The notes under the pieces are model-generated. The model was not told the origin of the DNA. It saw only the letters and a program-made list of their open reading frames with translations, and ran no database searches. The position numbers and the translations under genes are program-made. From NCBI GenBank assembly GCA_020650975.1, contig JAIPMN010004473.1:1-20053 (forward strand): 20,053 nucleotides of DNA, in the 5' to 3' direction. This document shows, piece by piece, positions 1 through 10,181 of the stretch (position 1 is the first letter of the stretch; each line of letters opens with the position of its first letter). The stretch is from Apostichopus californicus. Taxonomy: Eukaryota > Echinodermata > Holothuroidea > Aspidochirotida > Stichopodidae.

Positions 1-465
1 GTTACACTTGTTGATCACCTTCATGGATGTTCTTGATGGTTTGAATCCAATTCTATGTTGCTTGGAATGGATGTGAAGAATGATGAATTCATCTCAAAAT
101 AATATTGAGTACAAAAACACCCAGTTATTCACACCCTGGTTAGGGTGAAAAAAAAGGTAAAAAGAAACGTTAAGAAATGTTCTTCTGTGTGAAGGATATA
201 TGCATAGGAAGTGTGTTCTTGCCTAACTGTTATAATTGGGTGTACAAAGACCCAATCTACTGAATATTCATATAATAAAACTTCCAAGGGCTGTAGTCTC
301 ACATGGTACGTGAACAGTATGCCCAAAACTCTGACAAATGGGACAGTCACATAATTCTCAAGAAAGAAATATTGCAATGAATTAGGAATTTTGTGTTGAG
401 CAGGAACATGAGAGCTATCAAAGTCTACTGAAGGTGGTTGTTACTAGCCCTGGAATGAGAAGGAT

Positions 466-519
466 GGGGGGGGTGGGGGGGTAAAGGGTTGGGGTGAGGG
501 GTAAAGGGTTGGGGTGAGG
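466..519 (+). repeat. G-rich tract with 20-bp tandem repeat
   Basis: G-runs (466-481) are followed by two copies of GTAAAGGGTTGGGGTGAGG(G) at 481-500 and 501-519. Four or more GGG runs at close spacing could fold as a G-quadruplex on the plus strand. Confidence 0.85.
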
Positions 520-763
520 TAGTGCAGACAACCGTGTAAACATTTAAAGGTGTTGTAGATTATGAATTTTCAATATCAAAATGATTGAGTTTGACTGTTG
601 TTTTGAAAAACAATCAGAACGACGAAGGAAATAAATACCTTGTCTATGAGGATGTTAATATCACCTTTATATTTAAATGTAAGGTATTGTCGTCTATGTA
701 TCACATTGGTCCATTCTCGAGATGATACTCACAGTATGAGTGTGCTGTCAGAAGGAACCCTCA

Positions 764-830
764 TGTATGTATGTATGTATGTATGTATGTATATGTGATC
801 TTCCCGCAAGCAGGAACTCGCGAAAGAAGC
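764..830 (-). mobile_element. SINE/LINE 3'-tail fragment with (CATA)n
   Basis: On the minus strand GCTTCTTTCGCGAGTTCC followed by TGCTTGC leads into ACATACATAC repeats. It matches the 3' end of the SINE at 18761 (one T inserted). Sequence 5' of the shared segment (831-900) is not similar to that SINE, so this may be the partner LINE or another family sharing the same 3' tail. Confidence 0.65.
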
Positions 831-1845
831 GATCAATCATGCACAGGTTTCGGACATTTTTGCCGGTACTGAATCGATTACGGTCTGCCATCTATAATAG
901 TTACCTCACACTCTATGCCTTGTCACCTACAGACGTGTAATTTATGGTATTCAGTGAGCCCTACAGAACTTGTCATACAGTTTGCATAACCAATCGAACA
1001 AGTGTCTTTTACGAATTTATTGTTTTTCATACTCACAGTCTCAGTCTTATGTATCAGTTGCCATTCCTGCTTTCAGTAGCATATCAATGATCATGTGAAC
1101 ATTAAGAGTTACTTTAAATACAAATAATAAGGGGGGGAATTAGGGAAAAGAAAAGATGAAAATGACCTCCATTGTTTTTTGTCTACATGATGCACATCTA
1201 AGAAATAAGATGACATTAATTAGACAAGCTGATTGCCCTCTTTGAAATTGGTTTGATACCATATTTTTGCCAGGAACAAATATGAATTTTTCATGTCTTT
1301 TTGTGTAATGTTAATGTAAAATGTTTCATGATATCAAAGGTAAATTTTCTCATTTTGCTCTCCATCCATCTTATTCATTGCATACATGTATATTACGGGT
1401 TTTGAGAGACGGTGTGGCCATATCGATCCAAATGAGATGTGAATGATAACAGAAATGCACACTGTAGTTGATATGGTTTGGAAAGGAATTATTTTCAATG
1501 TATCAGTTCCATGTTTTACTGAATATCATCATTAATGTTAGTCCCAAAATGTCAGTAAGCTTTTGCAAAAGTACTTTTTTGGATATTCTATCCTGTACAA
1601 ATTCTTTATTGACATTGTGGATTTTGAAGATACATAAATTGAACACTCTATTTAGGAAATGCGTGGAGGTGTCAGTACATTGATCATTAAGGTTTGTGAA
1701 TGGATGATCTCCCCCCACCCTGCCCCCTCCCAAACATCCACCCATTTAGCATATTTGTGTGAAGATCTCGTGAAATGTAATGCCCAGATATGGTGACATT
1801 TTGTTGGTAACTTCATGAATTTGCACATAGTGCCCCTCCTAGTAA

Positions 1846-1884
1846 ATATTAAAATGAGTAATATTAAAATGAGTAATATTAAAT
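1846..1884. repeat. 15-bp tandem repeat, 2.6 copies
   Basis: The unit ATATTAAAATGAGTA occurs at 1846-1860 and 1861-1875, with a partial third copy. Confidence 0.9.
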
Positions 1885-2750
1885 GAACAATTTTAAATGA
1901 TGTAGATAAGTTTGTAAATTTGTTTCTCTTTGTTCTATCATGTCCTTGTCAATAGCTTTAATGGAATATTGATTTCCATATAGAAGTGAGATTGAAATTG
2001 ACTTCTGTCAGGGCTTTATGAACACAGTGTATATTTTATGCTGTATGTAAGTTATCCCAAGTGCCACAGTTTGAGCTGAACTGTTAGGGTTCGGGTATCA
2101 GGTACAGGCTTCATGTAAACCAGTAACTCTATAGGAATGGAAATATTATGACAATTTACTTTAATTAATTGCAATTATTCTTCCTACACTGGGTAGTTAA
2201 AAATACTATTATCACATTAACACTTGTAGATTAATATATTGCACGTTGTAAATATTCACTGCAGCTTAATACCTATTAGACTCTTTAAATCTTCTTAGTT
2301 TTATTAAAATAAGAAAGCTCAGATTGTCTTCTAACACTGCTGTACTATTAACTGTCCTTAGGTGAATCCTACTTTACTTAAAGGTGTGCCTCTGTTGTTT
2401 AACAGTAAGACATACAGCACATTTCTGAGAAGCGTTCCGTAAACTTTAGATAGATACCACTGCTAATGAAAAAAATTCCACAGGTTGTCAACTTCATCAC
2501 ACAGTTCTTGTTCCGTGTGCAAATGTTTGAAAGGTTTCTCTGCTTCCACCCCAGTGTGATGTTCGTAATAGTGTACACCAAGAGTGTAGCATCAGTTACA
2601 CATGCAAAGTTACTAATGCTAATGTAATTTTAAAGGATAATGATAATTTTGGTATGTTTTTACACTGTTTTCAAACACTGCTATCAAGGCCAGTTTGTAT
2701 TTCTATAAAGTTATTAATTTTTGAGAAATCCAATTAACATATATGACAGT

Positions 2751-2881
2751 CATCAATGAGAGTTGCTGGTCTAAGTACTCTTAGCACACACACACACCAT
2801 GAGGGTGAGTTCTCACATACAACACAAAACCAGAAAAGAAAACGAAATAACTTTCACCCCTTTGAATTACATGTTTGCAAT
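2751..2881 (+). repeat. Dispersed repeat family A, copy 1
   Basis: It begins CATCAATGAGAGTTGCTGG and ends ATGTTTGCAATA. It aligns with gaps to 14935-15060: shared start, CTAAGTACTCTTAG-like block, ACACAAAAC, and the end GATGTTTGCAATA/CATGTTTGCAATA. Moderately diverged, with an (AC)n expansion in this copy. Transposon class unknown. The forward open frame here is not considered a gene. Confidence 0.65.
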
Positions 2882-4178
2882 ACATTACAAATTCCTAAGG
2901 GACATATGGTGGTGAATGTTTGTCATCCAAGGATGCGTGGATGTTCATATGCAGTTAAAGGAACATGTCTTGGTTGAATTATTAGGATAAATGAATCGTA
3001 TGGATTATCGTTAATATTTACATAGGACCGCATTACAGAGCTGAGGTCGTCATAAGTTTAGCTTGCAAGGAGCTTTCCTGAGATTTAATAGAATTTTAAA
3101 GTTGCATATCTTGAACACCAAAACTGGCTAAAGAAACAGTATTAGCACTCACACAATTTTCCTCTCATCTTGGACTATAACATATTTATCAACAATTAAA
3201 ATTCTGCCAAGAGTTATCCCTTAAGTAATGTATTAACCCATTGTAATGATCTTTGAAGAGTCTCTGTTGATCAGATGTCACCTTTAAGTCCACCAAGTGA
3301 TAAATCATATGACCTAGTAGGTGCAAAAATTAATTTTTTTTGGGGGGGGGGCAGGAGTTTTGCTCGTCTCCTCATAATAGATCACTTTTGCTACTATTAA
3401 GATCTTTGCTTAAAGCTTTTTTCTTCTTGTTTATAATTTCTTGAAAATGACAGTACTACAGTATGGTTAATACTATGTAACAATTTGAATGTCTAACATA
3501 ACATAGTAGTGTAGACTTGTAGCTGTGGTCTTTAAACATTAGGTTGTTACTGTCAGTTGTATAGATAATAATAGTAATTTTAGCAAATGCAAAATAAAAC
3601 AAATTTTAATTAAGTGCTTTTAGAATTGGCCTTACTTTGGAGCCTTTTTGGGGGGATGTGAATATCTTTTATTACTTTCCACAGAATTAGGAAGACTGAT
3701 AATGTACAATATTCAATCATCCAGCCTAATACCAGATTAAAAGAAACTGCGATATTCTTGGGTAGTAGCGAATCCAACTGCTTCAGTTTGAGGAGTTAGG
3801 GAAGGGGAGGGGGATATATGGGTCTTTAAATGTGTTATTGCCTCTACAAAAGTTTTTGTTGTGTTATCTAACCAGTCATTAAACTTACTAATAATTTATC
3901 TATAATTTGTCTATCATCACCATCATTTGGATTATTTACAATTATGTTCTGATTGCTGTTTTTTTATATTTTTGTTTTACAGAGTGCTCTGTTCATCTCT
4001 CATTCCTATTCTACTGCAACTATGAATACTTTAAATCTGCAAAACTTTGTGATGTTGCTGTTATTTCCCTATTTTGTAAAGAAAAAAATATATAAAAACA
4101 TATGGCAATCTCTTAAGGGATGTATTAAGATCTTATGTTAAATTCTTCTGCATCTACAAATGTTCTTCCTATTTTCTT

Positions 4179-4215
4179 ATGGGGGAGGGGGTTGGAGGGT
4201 GGGAGTAGGGGCGAT
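4179..4215 (+). repeat. G-rich quadruplex-capable tract
   Basis: GGGGGAGGGGGTTGGAGGG followed by TGGGAGTAGGGG gives at least five G-runs of three or more with short loops. Confidence 0.75.
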
Positions 4216-4959
4216 GGTAGTGGAAATTCGCAACAAAGATGGAATTGATTTTAGTTGCTTTCAAATAATAATATTATAATTCTCAAAATGCAAGTATATG
4301 TTAATTCTAATAAGCAAAACCAATTATATTGCAACTTTGTGCAAAACTAGTAGCTTTACTTTACTACATTTGTTGTCATCAGTTTGAGAGTATAAAGTGA
4401 TATGGGAAATAAAGGAGCAGAATAATACACAGTTTCATTTTGTTTTTGTATCTTTTTGCATTATCAACTATCATTCACTGTTTAGTGTTAACCATAGAAT
4501 GATTCAACTGGTACATATTTTAATTTAGCTTTTCAACGGTGAACAGGAGTGACATAATTAGTAATAATTTCTGCTATAGTGAACATTGCACAACTTTCAA
4601 TACCCATAATATGTAATGAACTTATTTTCCATTTTCTAAAAATCTAAACACTGTCGATGCCCTGACAATTGGAAGCATTTCGAAGCATTATGCATTTAGT
4701 CATATCCTGGATAACTGGAAATTTGAAATGCATTATAGACCATCAAATATTTTGCACACAGCATACGTAGAGTTATATGGGGACCCATCTGTTAGATGTG
4801 AGTCATGGGAGAGAACTCTGGACAATTGTTTGTTAATGTTTTTTTCTGCCAAAGGGAAATCTTTGAGACTTCAGCCTATCCTCTACCCATCGTCCTCGTA
4901 AACACCAACTTGTTTAGTCCATGTCCATGCAGCTACTGTACAGGCATGCCACTCCACTG

Positions 4960-5040
4960 TCATCGCTCTGGTGGAATCAACCCAGCGGCTACCACCCTGC
5001 CTTCACCAACCAAAAAGTTAAAAGTAGAGCAAGCGTGAGG
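4960..5040 (-). CDS. NDUFAF3: NDUFAF3 exon 5: C-terminus and stop
   Basis: The acceptor CTCTCTTTACAG ends at 5041. The exon encodes 26 residues, PHACSTFNFLVGEGRVVAAG followed by LIPPER, and then TGA at 4962-4960. It matches the human PNACATFNFL...EGRVTGAALIPP. The C-terminus stops soon after the LIPP motif, so it is several residues shorter than in human. The forward open frame over the same bases is a shadow of this exon. Confidence 0.95.
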   Translation of the reverse strand, partial: PHACSTFNFLVGEGRVVAAGLIPPER

Positions 5041-8000
5041 CTGTAAAGAGAGAGGTGGAGAAAAGTTTCTTTTTATCATAAGACTGAGCTCTGGTGATCA
5101 CCAAAGAGACTGATTGTCAAAAACCTGTACAGGCAGATATTCCTTTGCTTGGAAATATTGCTCTCAAAGTTCAATATGATTTCAGATATTGGATAAGAAG
5201 AAATCAATAACTGCTCAAATAGAACAAACTTCTAGACTTTTTACTTAGCAGGGATTCATTTTAATGTTCAAATTTTGTGTTGCAGTTTTGAAGCCTCTGT
5301 GTCTCATGTAAGGTTCTATTGATTCGGTGTACAAGAGCTGTTATGCATCTGTGCACATGCGTAGTGATTTAATCATTCTGTACAGCACTTTGCGACACTA
5401 TGCCCATACAAATTATTCCATAGTTAGCCACAAATTCAACACAAAATACCTTAGCACTGAGGTTTAAGCACTTTCCAGAAAGTTGTGTTTCCACTGCTGG
5501 ATTTACTATGCAATGCTAGTGTCTGAACCATATAATTACTATACAATCCTAGTGTCTGAACTATAGAATTACTATGCAATGCTAATGTCTGAACCATAGC
5601 ATTACTATGCAATGCTAGTGTCTGAACCATAGAATTACTATGCAATGCTAGTGTCTGAACCATAGAATTACTATATAATCCTAGTGTCTGAACCATAGAA
5701 TTACTATGCAATGCTAGTGTCTGAAACATAGCATTACTATGCAATGCTAGTGTCTGAACCATGGAATTACTATGCAATGCTAGTGTCTGAACCATAAAAC
5801 AAGTGTAGCAACAAGAGGCTTGTCCAAATCATTCGGAGCTAAATGTCAAATGATGTACATGCCTTGACAAACAACACTGCATTACTGTAGTTGAATACGT
5901 ACCGTGGCCTGGACTTCCATTGCAATGCCCTTTGACCTCATGAATTTATGCAGTTCTGGATTTAACCTGTGCCATTGTGAACCTGTACCTATAACCAGGA
6001 TTTCTGTGGAAGAACAAAGAAAACGAAATTGGGATTAAAGGCATAACCTAAGTAAGATGAGGTGTCGTCAAACTCATCCAAACAATTTATATTCATGATT
6101 ACTTTTTCTGTTACAAAAAATATGCAGTATTTTTATAGAATTAATTTATAAATTTTAAAGTGAATAGCCAAACTCTCAGAAAGGAAACTAATATCCTTGT
6201 AAGATAAAAGCAAAACTTAAATATGAATATTCATAGCAAAACTTGACATTTATAGATTTGTTCCTTGGTGGCTACTATTGCTTGCAAGACTAGATGATAA
6301 CGACTAATCAACTTACAGTAGAAGAATTATTCATTTACTTTACTCCGCACCTATTGCTGACTTGTCATGTTGTCATTACCTCTACAAGCTTCATGAATCT
6401 TTCTTTTCTTGACACATATAAATTTTTATTGGTTTGTTCCTCATAATTAAAAAATAATAAATATCCCACAACCTAACTAAGACATTAATTGGGTTACAAT
6501 GCTGCATGGCTGCTCCTGCCTGGTGAGTTATGAACCAAAGAAGGCCCATTTGACTTAATATAGAATGTTTTGAGTGTGACAACTTCAATGTTCTCTTGTT
6601 CCATCACCAAACCACTGAGGTTTATACACATCTCTCTTCTTCAAATGATTGGATGTGGTGGGATGATATACAGTGTTTAACCTTTATGAGGCTAAGTAAA
6701 TAATTGTTCCTCTAAAGGTCAAAGGTAATGATATGGTTTACTCTTTGGTTTAATTACACCTCTCTCAAAATCACCTACCTACTCTTGGTTCTAAGAGGTG
6801 AAACAGTGACAGACTTTCTTTACTAATATCCCCAGCACCAGCAATCTGTAAGAAACAAAGAAGGAGACTCATTTGATATGTATGGTGAAAGTAATAAATT
6901 AATTATAAGACAACGACTCGAAAAGCAACAATTTTCACAAGTTACCCTAAGATTGCTTAATTGCAAGGAATTACAAGCCTTAAGGACAGTTGAAATGTCA
7001 TGAACTGGATACAAATTGGTCATTCTTATTTTGCTAAAATTTTGAATCAATCAAATTTGCTGTTCGGATAACCAAAATCTAAGGACTGGTTGTCCGAAGG
7101 ACAACCAGGAAAAATCCATAAAAATTTGCCATGCGCAGTAACACCCTTGCTTTATAAAACATATTCTTTGAGCTTTTACACTGTTCTGAAAAGGCATGTA
7201 GTATGAGGCTTTAGAGGTTAAATTTCTCTTGATGTAATATATATATATAAGCTTTCACTGTAAGGTTGTTAACACAGACCACAACTGTTATAAGCCGTAT
7301 GCAGCTGTAATTGTGGAAATTCACTTTCCTCAATGCAAACTGTAGGGAATCAAAGCATTACATTATTTTGCATGAGACATTAATACCTAAGAATTGTGAC
7401 AACCATTGAAAAAAAGAGGTGAAGGCAATCAAGTATCTTGTACTTACATTTCAATGAAACCTGGCATTGAACATGACATTGACATACATGTGACTATAAT
7501 GCACATTGAACTTGGTATTAAAATGATTCATCACTGGAATCACTACTTGTGAAAAGTATAGTACGAGAATGAATAGTTATATACATCATGGTATTCCAAT
7601 CTTGCATAACAAACACAAGATAGATGAATATCTAAGTACTTACATTCCAATGAACCAGACTCCAAGGAAGAATTGCAACCGGTCCAACTATTACATCACC
7701 ACTTATAGTGAATCCTCTTGCACTGTACTTTGATATATATGGGACTTCAGTGGACTCCTTGGAAAGCAAACTTACATTAGTTTTAGAGTACAATTCATCA
7801 TCTGTGGGATACAGCTGTCCTCTGAATTGAGAAGATGAGTGTAGACACCTATAATATGAAGGGGAAAAACAGAGAAGAGGTCTCAACTTATATACTTGGA
7901 TGAAGATGTTAAAACTGCATCCTTTTCTTGTGTTGCACAGGCCAAACAGTATTTTTTAAGGCATTAATATATTTAGCTCCATTATGTACAGACAATATTT

Positions 8001-8764
8001 TCAGATCTACAGTACATACTGTACCTTTAAGCAACAATTCATAAAACATTATAGCAAGCTTGATTTTTAACTTGATTAGATTTGGTCCTAATGTTGTTAA
8101 TGTCTAACTAACTGTATAAATTTACACAGTATAACTGCCCACTTCTACTGTACATACCCCCACCAAAGAGCTGGTCTGCTACATGATGTTTATGTGATAA
8201 TTGCTATGATAGATTTCGGTATACCTATTTAGGGATTACCTTTGCCTGACATTTCACTAAGTTAAGCCTGTAGTTAGGTCTAACTCTAGTCTAAGGCTAG
8301 AGTGAAACTAGGCCTAGGCTAGTAGTAACACTAACAGTAACACTAGTTAGTAACTTCTTTACAGCGCAAACCAATGTGTGTTCAAAATTAGTTCTACATG
8401 AAGTTACTATTAAACGAGGTAAGACGGATACTAACATTCATGATAAGAGTCGCACATTTTAACGTATGTGGGAACGAATGTTCATACCATCGTGCCGAAC
8501 GATGCACTATGCACTATTATTATTATTAAGTGAACACACATTGATTTCGCGCAACTACTATGTACATCACTGTCGATTGGACGATTATGTAACACAAGTG
8601 TAACCCAGGTATCCTACATCTTGAACGTTTATCGGAATTAATAGTACGCTAATTAAATTAGATTTGACCGCAAATCTACGTTACCGTTTGCAAACTGCAA
8701 CATTTTGTTTCAATTGATGAGATAAACTCCCATATATTGTGCTCCTTAGCAGCAAGGCCGTCAT
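4960..8764 (-). CDS. NDUFAF3: NDUFAF3-like mitochondrial complex I assembly factor (five exons, complete)
   Basis: Spliced coding sequence join of 8764-8685, 7848-7644, 6845-6779, 6003-5903 and 5040-4960 on the minus strand. The parts are 80+205+67+101+81 = 534 nt, giving 177 residues and a TGA stop. Human NDUFAF3 is 184 aa and is similar along the whole length: TDDELYSKT near the N-terminus, then ARGFTISG, VGPVAILPWS, HWN, SLFHLLEPRVE, LVIGTG, KGIAMEV, ACSTFNFL and GRVVAAGLIPP. The family (DUF498 / Mth938-like fold) acts with NDUFAF4 in early assembly of respiratory complex I in mitochondria. The N-terminus (MTALLLRSTIYGS...) is rich in R/K, S and L and lacks acidic residues until the conserved core, as expected of a mitochondrial presequence. 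All introns are GT-AG with lengths of 836, 798, 775 and 862 bp. An in-frame ATG lies upstream at 8864-8866, but it would add an acidic N-terminus, so 8764 is preferred. Intact, with no frameshift seen. Confidence 0.95.
5501..5796. repeat. 33-bp minisatellite, about 9 copies, with 132-bp higher-order period
   Basis: Nine tandem 33-bp units lie in intron 4 of NDUFAF3. Each contains a segment like GCAATGCTAGTGTCTGAACC preceded by ATTACTAT. Units 2 and 6 carry the variant CAATCCT/TAATCCT, and a GC-for-AA variant (CATAGCATT) follows units 3 and 7. The variants therefore recur every 132 bp, showing that a four-unit block was duplicated. Because 33 is divisible by three, a minus-strand frame stays open with an 11-residue repeat (MVQTLALHSNS-like). 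It is intronic and I do not call it coding. Confidence 0.95.
5903..6003 (-). CDS. NDUFAF3: NDUFAF3 exon 4
   Basis: The acceptor TTCTTCCACAG ends at 6004 and the donor GTACGT is at 5902-5897. The split codon G|AA gives Glu. The 101-nt exon then encodes ILVIGTGSQWHRLNPELHKF and MRSKGIAMEVQAT. This corresponds to the family motif EIVVVGTGD and the segment ending RGIAVEVQDT in the human protein. It ends in phase 0 after Thr. Confidence 0.95.
6779..6845 (-). CDS. NDUFAF3: NDUFAF3 exon 3
   Basis: The acceptor TTTGTTTCTTACAG ends at 6846 and has a good pyrimidine tract. The 67-nt exon encodes IAGAGDISKESLSLFHLLEP followed by RV and one extra base. This matches the family segment with D-I-x-x-x-S-x-S-L-F and LLEPR. 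The donor is GTAGGT at 6778-6773. A second GT four bases further along (GTGA at 6774-6771) would break the frame with exon 4, so the first is chosen. Confidence 0.93.
7086..7108. repeat. Perfect 10-bp inverted repeat with 3-nt loop
   Basis: CTGGTTGTCC, then GAA, then GGACAACCAG form a perfect stem-loop in NDUFAF3 intron 2. It could fold in the pre-mRNA or be the end of a degraded mobile element. No function is assigned. Confidence 0.8.
7644..7848 (-). CDS. NDUFAF3: NDUFAF3 exon 2: conserved core N-terminal half
   Basis: The acceptor is TTATAG (AG at 7850-7849) and the donor GTAAGT is at 7643-7638. The 205-nt exon encodes CLHSSSQFRG, then the family core TDDELYSKTNVSLL, ISKYSARGFTISG and VGPVAILPWSLVHWN. 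These align directly with the human segments ADDELYQRTRISLL, SYNSRGFMINGNRVLGP and ALLPHSVVQWN. The exon ends in phase 0 after the Asn of HWN. This is the exon that identifies the gene. Confidence 0.95.
8685..8764 (-). CDS. NDUFAF3: NDUFAF3 exon 1: start codon and mitochondrial presequence
   Basis: The ATG is at 8764-8762 in the context ACAAAATGA. The exon encodes 26 full codons beginning MTALLLRS, close to the human start MATALALRS. It ends with CG followed by donor GTAACG at 8684-8679. The phase-2 remnant CG joins the first G of exon 2 to make CGG (Arg), giving CKRCLHSS, a plausible presequence-cleavage neighbourhood. No acidic residues occur here, while basic and hydroxylated residues are frequent. 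Confidence 0.85.
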
Positions 8765-10032
8765 TTTGTAATATGTAGCATAATAGTAATATATCTCCCA
8801 TTCAAGTATCAACTCGTGACTATCACTTACTTCTTTCGATGTGTATCCTGAGTGGGACATTTCCAAAGGGCCGAGAATGATCGATATGACGGCCTTTGGG
8901 ATAATATACTCTGAGCTGGCTCAAGAATTTGCAAATGTATGTGGCTTGATTCAAAACATTGAAAGATCCACTACCTCAGGGACAAAGCGGGACTGAGTAG
9001 CACTTATACCTCGCTGGGAAATATGCTCTTGTACCAAGACTATACCATGTGCGTGATAAATATAAATTGAAGAAATTCGGGAGGTGAGGTGTAGGTTTGC
9101 TATGGGGCTCTAAACAGTTTCCTTGCAATGGCTCGTATCTTTCCGCGAGAGAGAACAAAATAGGCAATATGTACAGTAGCCTAGTATGCAGTTTCGTGAG
9201 TGGTTTGGGGAGGAAAGGGGAGAATGTAGCATAGGAGAGAGATAGAGGTTATTAAGTTTGACTTTTAGGGTGAAACTTAACGGTTCGCAAACTGAAAGGT
9301 GGGTCTCGAAAATTCGGAAGATGGTGAGATTTGTCCATACGCCGAAAACAATTATGTACAGTTTTCCGAAGCTGACTGACAGTGCTCGAGTAAGTTACTT
9401 TGTAACATCATGTCCATAGTCCTATATAGCCTACTTTCATGCATTCTGAACATCGATAATGACGGACGGATGTCTAGTGAGTCGTGAACCAATCCTAATG
9501 GAAGATTCTGGGTCGTAGGGCGAAAGACTTGCGCCGGACCGCTGGTCCAAATTCATCTTAGCTCGCCGTAATAATACCGAGGAGAGAAGATCGTGAGAAC
9601 CATTGACTATATTTATGATTATGGAAGAGAAATATTCCAAAAACCAAATTCCATTGTATTGATATCGTTTTATAAAGAACAAACCAAAGCACAATGATGG
9701 TGTCAGCCAACAAATCGACTACACATTTTAGAACCAAGGCAGGACTGTTGTCGTGGGGTGTGGGGGGGGGAGGGGTGTGATCGAGGCAGATTATTTGACT
9801 CGTAATGCAAGTATATAACCCTTTCAACCATGTTATGAATATTTGCTTCTCTGACGATTGGATCATTCTTTCTTTTAGTTTCCACTAATCCTTGTCGACT
9901 TGGCGCTGTACTATGTGTTAAATCAGTAGCCGTCTCAGTTTCTTTACCTCGGTTTAGTCAGCTTAGTCAAAGTGACAAAAGAAAATCAACAATGAAATAA
10001 AACTTCGAACACCAATGATTCAAATTATCCTT
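8765..10032. other. Intergenic interval with NDUFAF3 upstream region
   Basis: This stretch separates the NDUFAF3 start from the last exon of the upstream Ig gene. By eye it is richer in CpG (about 8440-9600) than the AT-rich flanks, which would suit a TATA-less housekeeping promoter; no clear TATA box is seen near 8764. A plus-strand frame of 39 codons starts at 8877 and contains a donor-like GTATGT, but there is no homology I recognise. A C/G-rich low-complexity run lies near 9755-9778. No confident gene is seen. The 3' UTR of the Ig gene should start just below 10033, but no canonical AATAAA was found on the minus strand close by. Confidence 0.6.
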
Positions 10033-10181
10033 CTAATATATATTTAAAACAACTATTGTAACTGCTACTACAGTATTAAATATGCAAATATTAAATGCTG
10101 CATTTCCTTCGTTAGAGATTGATCTCAAGGCATTAGCATCTTCTAACTGTGAGCCATCTAAAAGTGCCACGGAACCGTTAC
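10033..10181 (-). CDS. Terminal exon with GPI-signal-like hydrophobic C-terminus
   Basis: A strong acceptor (TTTTCTCTTGACTTCACAG) ends at 10182. The split codon G|GT gives Gly in phase with Ig exon 3. It encodes 48 residues and TAG at 10035-10033: a polar linker beginning NGSVALLDGSQLEDANAL, then a small-residue stretch SNEGNAA, then a hydrophobic end FNICIFNTVVAVTIVVLNIY. Small residues followed by a terminal hydrophobic tail with no basic cytoplasmic segment is the layout of a GPI-attachment signal (candidate omega sites Ser22, Asn23, Gly25, Asn26). A tail-less transmembrane anchor is the alternative. The call rests on splice site, phase and layout, not on homology. Confidence 0.6.

Larger units (their letters stand above)
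1..4959. other. AT-rich interval without a confident gene
   Basis: No open frame here has a recognisable domain or a codon pattern I trust. The first 75 bases hold a plus-strand open end (positions 2-76) reading LHLLITFMDVLDGLNPILCC and stopping soon after, which could be the tail of an upstream gene; I do not recognise it. AATAAA occurs on the plus strand near 628, 3593 and 4409. The NDUFAF3 3' UTR should occupy the part just below 4960, but its poly(A) site is not obvious; an ATTAAA on the minus strand near 4517 is one option. Otherwise only repeats and G-runs are seen. Confidence 0.6.

Noticed and set aside
740..940. 66-codon plus-strand frame
   Set aside because: It covers the (GTAT)n run and the antisense SINE/LINE tail.
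4805..5038. 77-codon plus-strand frame
   Set aside because: It is antisense to the last NDUFAF3 exon, whose minus-strand translation matches the family.
5451..5795. 114-codon minus-strand frame with 11-residue repeats
   Set aside because: It is the minisatellite read in frame (33-bp unit) inside an NDUFAF3 intron; no splice sites or domain support it.
8681..8866. Longer NDUFAF3 start at 8864-8866
   Set aside because: It would add 34 residues with several acidic ones ahead of a good presequence; the 8764 ATG matches the human start and length.
9558..9866. 102-codon minus-strand frame
   Set aside because: No domain, includes a proline run from a C/G tract, and lies downstream of the Ig gene stop.
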